A stretch of DNA of 7,813 bases from Streptococcaceae bacterium (GCA_031285105.1 JAITWV010000352.1:1-7813), one strand, 5' to 3'. Counted from the first letter of the stretch, positions 1-5,137 are shown. Translations and numbers: made by a program. The notes: generated by a model not told the origin, from the sequence alone.

Positions 1-78
1 CTAGATACGCAGGGTAGTCAGTTGTAAATTTGTATTTATATAGATTTTTCTATATTTTGATAAATTTATCGTAACTGT

Positions 79-195
79 TTAGTTACCCAATGCAACGACT
101 TTTTTACTACATAATTTGGTGAGATAATCTAATTTTTCCTGAAATGACAAATTCTCTATGTTTGCTGCTGTTTTATTGAGTGAATGTTTTTTCAT
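79..195 (-). CDS. Possible 38-residue protein of unknown function
   Basis: A short leftward open frame begins MKKHSLNKTA and ends KKVVALGN. Its support is a GAAAGGA ribosome site placed 5-6 bases before the ATG at 195 and a composition (lysine-rich, amphipathic middle part, no membrane segment) that is plausible for a small protein. I recognise no family, motif or signal peptide. It is divergent from the RelB-RelE pair, with about 110 bases between the two starts. It could equally be the surviving N-terminus of a decayed gene, because a 12-base palindrome (59-70) and a small AT hairpin (38-55) follow and no conserved domain is complete. The call rests only on the start signals, so it is tentative. 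Confidence 0.3.
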   Translation of the reverse strand: MKKHSLNKTAANIENLSFQEKLDYLTKLCSKKVVALGN

Positions 196-253
196 AATAT
201 TCCTTTCAAATTTATTTATATCAGAGTTCTCCAATGCTTATCTACGAGATTTA

Positions 254-290
254 TGGTATCATTTATACAAATAGATATACAATCGTATAT
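254..290 (+). promoter_or_regulatory. Promoter and probable operator of the RelB-RelE pair
   Basis: An extended -10 element, TG-g-TATCAT (254-262, five of six matches to TATAAT), lies 45 bases before the antitoxin start; no good -35 is visible, as is common with extended -10 promoters. Just downstream, in the expected early transcribed region, is a perfect inverted repeat ATATAC-AATC-GTATAT (275-290). TATACAA also occurs twice, 12 bases apart (264-270 and 276-282). Antitoxins of this family usually repress their own operon by binding such repeats with an N-terminal ribbon-helix-helix domain, so I infer autoregulation. The exact operator is not proven. Confidence 0.5.
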
Positions 291-307
291 ACGAGGAGGA
301 AGATAAA

Positions 308-595
308 ATGGCTACCCTAGAACGCAATACTCAATATAATTTCCGAACAAATGCTGATTTACTTGCAAGAGCTAAAGATGTTTTTTCAAATGAAAATCTT
401 GATATGACTGCTGGTTTAAATCTATATCTTGAATTTGTTGCAACAAAAGGAAAACTTCCATTTTTATCAGATGAAAGAGCCGAAAGAGAAATTTTAATTG
501 CTGGACTTCAAAAAAGAGTTTCTCAAAATTTATCTGACTTAGAAAATGGAGAGGGGATTTCATTAGACAATGCAAGAAAACAATTACTCGGTTAA
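308..595 (+). CDS. RelB/DinJ-family antitoxin of a type II toxin-antitoxin pair
   Basis: A 95-residue protein. The N-terminal 50 residues have the RelB/DinJ layout: a short beta strand (QYNFRT, about 9-14), a helix (NADLLARAKDVFSNENL) and then DMTAGLNLYLEFVATKGKLPF, matching the family's 'D-ms-A-in-ylk-va-..-giPF' segment. The charged C-terminal half (about 55-95) would wrap and neutralise the toxin. The start is fixed by AGGAGG at 295-300, seven bases before the ATG. The toxin gene begins 26 bases before this one ends, so the two are translationally coupled, antitoxin first. It is expected to act as cytoplasmic toxin neutraliser and operon repressor. It shares the fold but little sequence with the DinJ-like protein at 4574-4840, so the two are not recent duplicates. 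Confidence 0.85.
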   Translation: MATLERNTQYNFRTNADLLARAKDVFSNENLDMTAGLNLYLEFVATKGKLPFLSDERAEREILIAGLQKRVSQNLSDLENGEGISLDNARKQLLG

Positions 596-926
596 GAATT
601 ACCATGTAAAAATTGCACCAAAAATATTTGAACAATTGAAAGATATTCAGGCTTATATTTCTAATGTTTTATTGTCCACAGAAGCTGCTGATAATAGAAT
701 AACTGAACTATTTGATGAAATGGAGAATTTAAAAACATTTCCCCATCGCGGTTTTAATGCAGATGAAAAAATTGGAACAGTAATTAACCAACACAAAAAG
801 ACATATGGTCTATCAATTGTAAAAGGAAAATATATTGTTTTATATCAAGTCGTTGAAGAAATAAATCAAGTGCTTATCGTTGATTTAGTACCGACTGCAA
901 GTGACTATTCAAAATTATTTTTATAA
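570..926 (+). CDS. RelE/ParE-family toxin of a type II toxin-antitoxin pair
   Basis: A 118-residue basic protein with the RelE/ParE order of elements: strand NYHVKIAPKIFEQLKDI (about 10-26), helices that include the conserved run TELFDEMENLKTFPHRGF (about 45-62), and C-terminal strands LSIVKGKYIVLYQVVEEINQVLIVDLVPTASDY. The 'tfPhRG' and 'yivlYqv...vlIv.lv...dy' signatures are typical of the superfamily, whose members either cleave mRNA on the ribosome (RelE) or poison gyrase (ParE). The sequence alone does not say which applies here. The start at 570 overlaps the antitoxin by 26 bases; a purine-rich GAGAGGGG lies about 13 bases upstream, somewhat far, so coupling to antitoxin translation is likely important. 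A terminator follows at once. Confidence 0.82.
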   Translation: MQENNYSVKNYHVKIAPKIFEQLKDIQAYISNVLLSTEAADNRITELFDEMENLKTFPHRGFNADEKIGTVINQHKKTYGLSIVKGKYIVLYQVVEEINQVLIVDLVPTASDYSKLFL

Positions 927-930
927 GATG

Positions 931-955
931 AGGAGCTATCTTAGTTCCTTTTTTT
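931..955 (+). terminator. Rho-independent terminator of the RelB-RelE operon
   Basis: AGGAGCTA (931-938), a three-base loop and TAGTTCCT (942-949) form an eight-pair stem with one G-T pair, followed by a run of T to 955. It starts four bases after the toxin stop codon. The leftward relaxase gene ends about 40 bases further on, so this hairpin separates two convergent units. The reverse strand lacks a T run, so it looks one-directional. Confidence 0.75.
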
Positions 956-996
956 GAGGACCATTTTTTTAAATTTAGTTTAGAGGATTCACTTAT

Positions 997-2226
997 TTAT
1001 AACGATTCCTCACGCTCATTTTCTCTTTTATTAATCAGTTGTAGGTAAGCCAAATGATTTCTCACCTTGTCATTAAAGTCCTTACTTAATGCTCGTTTTA
1101 AACTATACAGATTCATTTTTGTGGGCTTTTTATCACCTAAATATTCACCTTCAAATTTGACTTTCTGACCGAAAGATTTCTTATTTATTCGATTTTCTAG
1201 CTCAAATTCCTTCATATCTTGTAGAAGTGTATTGCCAAGTCGAGCGTAAAGTTCATCCATCTTATTTTCTTTCGTGTCCTTAAACCGCTGAAAGTTTACA
1301 TCTCCAGTTCCATACATCTCTTTTCGATAATCATTTTCTTTATCCAACAATCGTTCAAATTCTTTCATTTCTGCAGAATGGTATTTTTGAATATACTGAT
1401 TGGTAAATTCATCAATTTGTGGGCGAACATCATTTAAAACATTCATATTATATTTCCATTGACGAAGGTCTTTGGGTAATTGTGCATGAATTAAATGATA
1501 TTTTTCCAATAATTCTGAATCAGGTAAGGATCGAATAAATGCTTCTTTACTTCCAATTTTATTCCTTAGTAAATCGTGAACTTTTGCCAACTCTTTATCA
1601 CGATTTACTAAATGATTGGCAACAATGGACTTAAATTCATCTAGATATCCGACGCTTCTTAATCCACGCCTGGCAAGATACTTTTCACCAGTTTCTTTAT
1701 CCGTAAATTCTTGATAAGATCTTGTCGGTTCGGGTTCAACTATTGCCACATGCACATGAATATTATCGGTATTGTAATGAATTGCAGCACTCCAAATAGC
1801 AGAATGCGCCATCTTTTCTTTTTCCAAAATCCTGCTCATGCCAAGCCTTACTGAGTCCATTAATTTCCCAGATGCTAAATGACCCGTTTTAGAATCATAC
1901 ATCCCATATTTTTCTAACCATTTATTATCAAAACTAATGACATCTTGCCACATCACACTATCATTTTTTTGTGCTTGTTTAAATTGTTCTTTGAGTAGAA
2001 ACTTTTCCTTTTTTTGTAAGCCATAGTGTTTAGCTGTGAAAATCCCTGATGTTTTTTCCGGATTATTCATGTAGTGATTATAGCCATCAAACTCAACAGT
2101 ATTAAATTTTTCCATGTGCTTATTTCGAACAGCATTCTCTCGACTAATATAATCAATATATCCTTGAAATGCTTTATTTTTTGCCGAAACAAATTTACTA
2201 GAAAAGACGACTCCAGGACTACTCAT
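997..2226 (-). CDS. MobL-type relaxase (plasmid mobilization nicking protein)
   Basis: A 409-residue protein. It would nick oriT on one strand, stay covalently bound to the 5' end and lead the strand into the recipient through a helper plasmid's secretion channel. The N-terminal half is the relaxase domain. Tyrosines Y23 and Y26 (GYIDYISRE) are candidates for the nicking residue. The histidine metal site is clear in AAIHYNTDNIHVHVAIVEPE, with H150, H157 and H159 forming the HxH signature and E164 just after. Residues from about 190 to 409 are charged and helical, as in MobL proteins of Lactobacillales; there is no helicase or primase domain. The start at 2226 has GGAG seven bases upstream and overlaps the previous stop by eight bases. 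It is the last gene of a four-gene leftward operon that starts beside the probable oriT. It looks intact. Confidence 0.88.
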   Translation of the reverse strand: MSSPGVVFSSKFVSAKNKAFQGYIDYISRENAVRNKHMEKFNTVEFDGYNHYMNNPEKTSGIFTAKHYGLQKKEKFLLKEQFKQAQKNDSVMWQDVISFDNKWLEKYGMYDSKTGHLASGKLMDSVRLGMSRILEKEKMAHSAIWSAAIHYNTDNIHVHVAIVEPEPTRSYQEFTDKETGEKYLARRGLRSVGYLDEFKSIVANHLVNRDKELAKVHDLLRNKIGSKEAFIRSLPDSELLEKYHLIHAQLPKDLRQWKYNMNVLNDVRPQIDEFTNQYIQKYHSAEMKEFERLLDKENDYRKEMYGTGDVNFQRFKDTKENKMDELYARLGNTLLQDMKEFELENRINKKSFGQKVKFEGEYLGDKKPTKMNLYSLKRALSKDFNDKVRNHLAYLQLINKRENEREESL

Positions 2227-2644
2227 TTATTTTATTTCTCCTTTTATTCTTCTTTGACATTGCTTGAACACGCAAATGAGTTAATCTATCAGAAACAACT
2301 GTTTGACCAGCAAGAAGAGCCACTGATTTTTCTTTATCAGTGGTTGTTGGTGGGATATTTTGAGCAATTAATAAACTGTTCATTGCTTCAAGTAAAATTT
2401 GAATATTCCGATCAATTCCATAAGAACGTGCACGCCAAATGACATCATACTCATCCTTCAAATCTTGTTTTATTTTCTCTATTAAATAATTTTTGTTACT
2501 TAATTTTTCTTTCATTTCTTGATGTTCCAATAAAATTTTGTTCATACATGACATGTAAGTTTTACAATTTTCATCTTGTTTGTAACTTTCAAGATACTGA
2601 TAAAGTAAATCTTCTTTTTTTACATTAAAACGATATTCTTTCAT
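2219..2644 (-). CDS. Mobilization accessory protein, third gene of the relaxase operon
   Basis: A 141-residue, highly charged protein. It starts with a short strand-like segment (EYRFNVKKED), then a long mostly helical middle (about 15-95) with coiled-coil-like stretches such as EHQEMKEKLSNKNYLIEKIKQDLKDEYD, and ends in a basic tail (MSKKNKRRNKINE) suited to DNA contact. I do not recognise a named domain. Its position, immediately before and overlapping the relaxase start by eight bases, argues for a relaxosome role, for instance helping the relaxase bind or open oriT. The start at 2644 has GAGG eight bases upstream, and only ten bases separate it from the preceding gene. The function is inferred from context; the family assignment is uncertain. 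Confidence 0.7.
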   Translation of the reverse strand: MKEYRFNVKKEDLLYQYLESYKQDENCKTYMSCMNKILLEHQEMKEKLSNKNYLIEKIKQDLKDEYDVIWRARSYGIDRNIQILLEAMNSLLIAQNIPPTTTDKEKSVALLAGQTVVSDRLTHLRVQAMSKKNKRRNKINE

Positions 2645-2654
2645 AACGAAATCC

Positions 2655-2960
2655 TCAATTTAAATCTTTTTGCATGCTTAATAAAGTGTTGACCATCGAG
2701 CTAGTTCTAAGTTCAAGTGGGTAGATAGCATGAATCTCTTTTTCAATAATGATTGAGTTTAAAATATCCAAAATTAAATCTAAACGTTGGAGTATTTCTC
2801 GGTTCCTTTTATCAACCTTTACTAGCTCGTGATTTTCTTTAATGAGCGCTTCAAAAACTTCTCTAGGATTAATTGATGGATCATTATCTCTTCTATTTTC
2901 AATTTCCTTAAGTATTAAACTTTCATCAGAAACTCGAAAACTAATTTGTAAGTTTGCCAT
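2655..2960 (-). CDS. Probable ribbon-helix-helix DNA-binding mobilization protein (second gene)
   Basis: A 101-residue protein. Residues 2-45 fit a ribbon-helix-helix pattern: a beta strand (LQISFRVSD), a first helix (LILKEIENRR) and a second helix (PREVFEALIKENHEL). A hydrophobic, probably oligomerising helix (REILQRLDLILDILNSIIIEKEI) follows. Small proteins of this type act with relaxases by binding sites around oriT and often repress the mob operon. The start at 2960 has AAAGGAG seven bases upstream and overlaps the previous gene by 20 bases, so translation is coupled. The DNA-binding call is inferred from the pattern and the operon; I cannot name the family. Confidence 0.68.
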   Translation of the reverse strand: MANLQISFRVSDESLILKEIENRRDNDPSINPREVFEALIKENHELVKVDKRNREILQRLDLILDILNSIIIEKEIHAIYPLELRTSSMVNTLLSMQKDLN

Positions 2961-3210
2961 GTTTCAACTCCTTTACTTCTTCAATTAATAGCTGAGTGAT
3001 TACAGTGTTTTCCTCGATGACTTTTAAACAAGATTGAACCAATTCCTCATACAAAAATCGTTGCTCCATCATCCCTTTAGTTTCAGCCGTTCGAGTTAAA
3101 AGCTGCCTGATAAATGCTTCTCTACTCAATTTTGCTTCTCGTGCTAGACGAGCTAATTTAACAATAACCTCATCTTCTAAACCACGTACCGTAATGTAAG
3201 ATTTTTTCAT
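2941..3210 (-). CDS. MobC-like ribbon-helix-helix relaxosome protein (first gene of mob operon)
   Basis: An 89-residue protein. The first 40 residues are a convincing ribbon-helix-helix domain: strand SYITVRGL, helix EDEVIVKLARLAREAKL, turn, and helix SREAFIRQLLTR. This resembles MobC-type nicking accessory proteins ('...l...a...glsrseflR.ll'). The remainder (MMEQRFLYEELVQSCLKVIEENTVITQLLIEEVKEL) is helical and may dimerise. I chose the ATG at 3210 because GGGAGGTGG lies directly before it; an upstream in-frame GTG at 3243 would add 11 residues without a ribosome site. As first gene next to the oriT-like region it is the best candidate for the protein that recognises oriT, helps the relaxase and controls the operon. 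Confidence 0.78.
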   Translation of the reverse strand: MKKSYITVRGLEDEVIVKLARLAREAKLSREAFIRQLLTRTAETKGMMEQRFLYEELVQSCLKVIEENTVITQLLIEEVKELKHGKLTN

Positions 3211-3309
3211 TTCCACCTCCCAATTTTCTTGAATTAAAAACACACAAATTTTTCAAATAATCTCTAATTAACAAAAATAAAGAATAAATGAAGTGATAAC
3301 AGTTCTAAG

Positions 3310-3362
3310 AGCATAAGGGAAAACTGCATACAAATGTTGTATGAAGCCGCAGTGCGACTTGT
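3310..3362. other. oriT: Probable origin of transfer (oriT) with nic-like sequence
   Basis: A perfect inverted repeat CATACAA-ATG-TTGTATG (3327-3343) is followed six bases later by CAGTGCGACTTG (3350-3361). A hairpin just 5' of a GTGCG-containing sequence is the architecture of relaxase nick regions such as RSF1010 and relatives, where nicking follows AAGTGCG. The site lies about 100 bases upstream of the first mob gene, the usual place for oriT in small mobilizable plasmids. The nicked strand and exact bond cannot be read from sequence. That the relaxase at 997-2226 uses this site is inference from proximity. Confidence 0.6.
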
Positions 3363-3391
3363 TTTTTAATGAATACAGATTGTAGGTGTTA

Positions 3392-3419
3392 TTCCACAAA
3401 TATTGCTATTTTTGTGGAA
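3392..3419. repeat. Perfect 9-bp inverted repeat in the oriT region
   Basis: TTCCACAAA (3392-3400) and TTTGTGGAA (3411-3419) pair perfectly around a ten-base loop. A short T run follows on the plus strand, so it could be a weak rightward terminator. No plus-strand gene precedes it closely, and its place about 30 bases beyond the nic-like sequence makes a relaxosome or strand-termination hairpin equally likely. Confidence 0.5.
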
Positions 3420-3425
3420 ATTTTT

Positions 3426-3536
3426 GTTAGCAATTTAAACCTTTATGCTAAAGTATTTGTAAAGCACTGCTATTTTTTTTGTGAGCAAACCGAAATTAGC
3501 TGTTAGCAGTTTTCTTTATTGATAGCATTTGCTAAC
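3426..3536. repeat. Iterated GTTAGCA motifs downstream of oriT
   Basis: GTTAGCAATTT (3426-3436) recurs as GTTAGCAGTTT (3502-3512), and in inverted form as GCATTTGCTAAC (3525-3536). A second pair, TGCTATTTTTGTG (3404-3416) and TGCTATTTTTTTTGTG (3468-3483), is interleaved with them. GCACTGC (3464-3470) is also an inverted copy of GCAGTGC from the nic-like site. Such short iterated sites are typical binding places for small DNA-binding proteins or plasmid iterons. No coding frame of note covers this stretch. The role is inferred; spacing is irregular. Confidence 0.4.
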
Positions 3537-3582
3537 CGTGTAAACATCATATTTTTAATGCCTACAAATTCTATTCATTTAT

Positions 3583-3622
3583 AAAATAACAGCCTATCGA
3601 AATACATACCCGACAGACTGTT
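3583..3622 (-). terminator. Distal terminator of the leftward toxin-antitoxin block
   Basis: Read leftward, AACAGTCTGTCG (3622-3611) pairs with CGATAGGCTGTT (3599-3588), giving twelve pairs including two G-T pairs, an 11-base loop and then ATTTTAT. On the plus strand two pairs become mismatches, so leftward use is favoured. It insulates the oriT region from transcription out of the YafQ operon. Confidence 0.55.
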
Positions 3623-3655
3623 GTTTATTTTTTCGCATTTTTTATTCATCTTTGG

Positions 3656-3690
3656 TCAAAATAAAAAGCAAACCATTTTAAGATTTGCTT
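3656..3690 (-). terminator. First terminator after the YafQ operon
   Basis: Read leftward, AAGCAAATC (3690-3682) pairs with GGTTTGCTT (3674-3666), a nine-pair stem with one G-T pair and a seven-base loop, followed by TTTATTTT. It sits about 30 bases past the end of the decayed toxin tail. The stem is AT-rich, so it is probably moderate in strength and backed by the hairpin at 3583-3622. Confidence 0.55.
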
Positions 3691-3719
3691 GATATGACCT
3701 AATAAATGCTGACTGTAAT

Positions 3720-3836
3720 TCATTCAAAAACGTCATCATGTCTGCTTGTTGATAATAACAAAAAGTTTTAATCGTTGTTCATGGCTCTATACAGCAACAG
3801 CCAATTTCCTTCTTGAGATATATGGCATTGAATAAA
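3720..3836 (-). pseudogene. Decayed C-terminus of a second YafQ/RelE-type toxin
   Basis: Directly after the YafQ stop, in the same frame, 38 codons read FIQCHISQEGNWLLLYRA, then MNND, an in-frame TAA, then NFLLLSTSRHDDVFE and TGA. This follows the C-terminal signature of YafQ toxins ('.cHi...dWlLiY.........l.....tgtH.dlF'): the histidine of CHI, the tryptophan of GNW, the strand LLLYR, and the final histidine four residues before phenylalanine are all present. It is not a copy of the neighbouring intact toxin, which reads FHWKPDLPIMY and HNSMF at the same places. The N-terminal half is missing and there is an internal stop, so it cannot make a working toxin. Its likely former partner is the DinJ antitoxin at 4574-4840. 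The homology call is from memory of the family pattern. Confidence 0.6.
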
Positions 3837-4145
3837 TTAAAACATAGAATTATGATTAGCTACTTCATCAAAACTTAAAATCAATTGATTCTCAAATACA
3901 GTGTACATTATGGGTAAATCAGGCTTCCAGTGAAACTCTCTAGTTTTTGTTTTATACCCCTTCAAAGAATGGTCATAGTATTTTTCTTCTAGAGACTCGC
4001 CATTAGCAAGTTGTAAAATCAATGATTCCAACTCTTCAAAATCAGTTCGTTTATATTGGCCACTTTTGGCAATCTTACGCAATTGTTTCTTAAATTTTGA
4101 GGTTCGTATGATTTCATATTTAGTTTCTTTGATATTTTTCGTCAT
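3837..4145 (-). CDS. YafQ-family mRNA interferase toxin
   Basis: A 102-residue toxin of the RelE superfamily, expected to cleave mRNA in the ribosomal A site. The YafQ C-terminal signature is present: DHSLKGYKTKTREFHWKPD, IMY, and HNSMF at the very end. Against E. coli YafQ active-site residues H50, H63, D67, W68, H87 and F91, the equivalents here are H59, H72, D76, L77, H98 and F102, with identical spacing except for a two-residue insertion before H98. The tryptophan is replaced by leucine, which may alter activity. The N-terminal basic helix (SKFKKQLRKIAKSG) is also typical. Its ATG overlaps the antitoxin stop in an ATGA. Length is normal for the family, so it seems complete. It is followed in frame by the remnant of another YafQ. 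Confidence 0.82.
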   Translation of the reverse strand: MTKNIKETKYEIIRTSKFKKQLRKIAKSGQYKRTDFEELESLILQLANGESLEEKYYDHSLKGYKTKTREFHWKPDLPIMYTVFENQLILSFDEVANHNSMF

Positions 4146-4459
4146 TCAGGAAGGTCAATCCCTTCTAAAATATCATTCATAAAATCAGTTGTATTTGAAA
4201 ATCGCTTGGTATCCGGATTGTTTAGCGATTCTAAAATTTCAATTTCTTGTTCCTTTATCTTGAGTAATTGTTGCATTCTTTGATAGTCTAATACAAAGTT
4301 CTTAAAAACCGATGGTGCAAGAATAACAGCAAATGGTTCGTTATCGCTTAAAGCGTACACTGCCTCTGATAACTCCATTGAAGTTTTTAATACATCTTTG
4401 GGATTTCTCTTAAATTTGCTAAATGAGACAGTCGGATTCATTAAAGCATTTGTACCCAT
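4142..4459 (-). CDS. Phd/YefM-like antitoxin partner of YafQ
   Basis: A 105-residue protein. The N-terminal part (MNPTVSFSKFKRNPKDVLKTSMELSEAVYALSDNEPFAVILAPSVFKNFV, about 7-56) follows the Phd/YefM pattern: strand, 'sefr.n...vl', strand 'vyvl.n.ePvAvilsp..ye'. The C-terminal half is a long acidic helix (LDYQRMQQLLKIKEQEIEILESL) and a tail (TTDFMNDILEGIDLPE) that would bind the toxin. I chose the ATG at 4459, which has AAAGGAG eight bases upstream; upstream in-frame starts would run into the promoter. The gene ends in an ATGA overlap with the toxin. Pairing a Phd-type antitoxin with a YafQ toxin is less usual than DinJ-YafQ. It probably represses the promoter at 4493-4521. Confidence 0.75.
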   Translation of the reverse strand: MGTNALMNPTVSFSKFKRNPKDVLKTSMELSEAVYALSDNEPFAVILAPSVFKNFVLDYQRMQQLLKIKEQEIEILESLNNPDTKRFSNTTDFMNDILEGIDLPE

Positions 4460-4492
4460 ATTTAACACTCCTTTTGCATTTTCGTTGCATTC

Positions 4493-4521
4493 ATTATACC
4501 ACGAACGTTGCAACACCTCAA
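4493..4521 (-). promoter_or_regulatory. Promoter and possible operator of the Phd-YafQ pair
   Basis: Leftward -35 TTGAGG (4521-4516), a 17-base spacer and a perfect -10 TATAAT (4498-4493), placed 34 bases before the antitoxin start. Within the spacer is the palindrome GTTGCAAC, and TGCAACG occurs both there (in TTGCAACG) and again just downstream of the -10 (ATGCAACG, 4490-4483). Copies flanking the -10 are what a repressing antitoxin complex would need. The promoter makes this pair independent of the upstream DinJ gene. The operator assignment is inference. Confidence 0.72.
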
Positions 4522-4573
4522 AGATAGAGAACTTTTATTATCTTTATTACCTTGAATATTTTCTTAACAAACT

Positions 4574-4840
4574 TTATTCCTTGATGACATCTTCATCATG
4601 TAATTCTTTTATCAATTCTTCATAGCTTGAAAATTCTTTTACACGCCCAGCTTTTACATCTTCCAGTGCCATCTCGATTGTTGGTTTTGCTAAAACAACT
4701 TCAAAAGGAATACCTTGATTAATTACTACTTGTTTCAGAAACATCTTGACTGCTGTTGACATATCTAAACCTACATTTTCCAAAATAATTTTTGATTCTT
4801 CCTTTAATTCTTCATCTAATCTAACAGTTATCGTTGCCAT
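4574..4840 (-). CDS. RelB/DinJ-family antitoxin without an adjacent intact toxin
   Basis: An 88-residue protein with a textbook RelB/DinJ start: strand ATITVRLDEELKEESKIIL, then VGLDMSTAVKMFLKQVVINQGIPFEV, a ribbon-helix-helix domain. The C-terminal half (KPTIEMALEDVKAGRVKEFSSYEELIKELHDED) is the toxin-binding part. The ATG at 4840 is chosen because AAGG lies eight bases before it; an in-frame GTG three codons upstream is badly placed relative to the same site. DinJ genes normally overlap or abut a yafQ gene. Here the next 110 bases hold no toxin start but a new promoter and a Phd-type antitoxin, while a broken YafQ tail appears further down at 3720-3836. It is therefore either an orphan antitoxin or one that serves the neighbouring YafQ. 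Confidence 0.85.
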   Translation of the reverse strand: MATITVRLDEELKEESKIILENVGLDMSTAVKMFLKQVVINQGIPFEVVLAKPTIEMALEDVKAGRVKEFSSYEELIKELHDEDVIKE

Positions 4841-4861
4841 TCTGGTCACCTTTTCTCTCTT

Positions 4862-4892
4862 TTGTACTAAAATATTATGAATAATCGTACAA
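4862..4892 (-). promoter_or_regulatory. Possible DinJ operator/promoter region
   Basis: Upstream of the dinJ-like gene, TTGTAC (4862-4867) and GTACAA (4887-4892) form an inverted repeat with a 19-base spacer, and ATTAT-ga-ATAAT (4874-4885) forms a smaller one inside it. A -10-like TAATAT occurs on the leftward strand in the same place, but no matching -35 at normal spacing is visible. Binding by the ribbon-helix-helix antitoxin is a reasonable inference; the promoter is weakly supported. Confidence 0.3.
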
Positions 4893-4987
4893 CGAAAGCG
4901 TGGGTTTTAGCAAATCTTTCGAACGCCAATTTCAAATTGCCAATCTTAAAAAATAGATAATCTAAATTTCAACCTGAAAAAAACAAA

Positions 4988-5137
4988 TTATTTCTTCGCA
5001 TCTTTTACTATTTCAATTTTCTGTTGAATCTCTAGTTTTTGCTTTTCAATCTCTTCAATCTGAGACTTTAATCCGTCAATTTGCGCATTATTAGTTTGAA
5101 TATTTTTCATCACTTCTTCTTTTTCTTTGCCCGTCAT
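4988..5137 (-). pseudogene. C-terminal coiled-coil fragment of an unknown protein
   Basis: A leftward frame gives 49 residues from an ATG at 5137: an alpha-helical, heptad-like stretch (IDGLKSQIEEIEKQKLEIQQ) ending KDAKK. The frame stays open upstream to 5176 (reading DSQTSNYSNNAEI), and there is no ribosome site before the ATG. It abuts the point where the IS30 transposase sequence loses its family resemblance. It therefore looks like the tail of a larger gene cut by an insertion and a deletion. Tails of this sort are common in plasmid replication or partition accessory proteins of Lactobacillales, but the fragment is too short to assign. Confidence 0.4.

Noticed and set aside
1..27. Possible end of a rightward gene (LDTQGSQL then stop)
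   Set aside because: Only eight codons are visible, which is not enough to support a gene.
372..635. Leftward open frame opposite relB
   Set aside because: It lies wholly opposite the well-supported antitoxin, has no ribosome site and a composition typical of an antisense frame.
2074..2442. Rightward open frame over the start of the relaxase
   Set aside because: It overlaps two tightly packed mob genes on the other strand and shows no recognisable protein.
3334..3369. Small rightward ORF MLYEAAVRLVF inside oriT
   Set aside because: Eleven codons overlapping the hairpin and nic-like core; better explained by the transfer origin.
3404..3536. CRISPR array
   Set aside because: Repeats are short, differ from each other, and have neither uniform spacers nor cas genes nearby.
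4398..4625. Rightward frame across the Phd promoter
   Set aside because: Covers the antitoxin start and promoter in antisense; no start signals.
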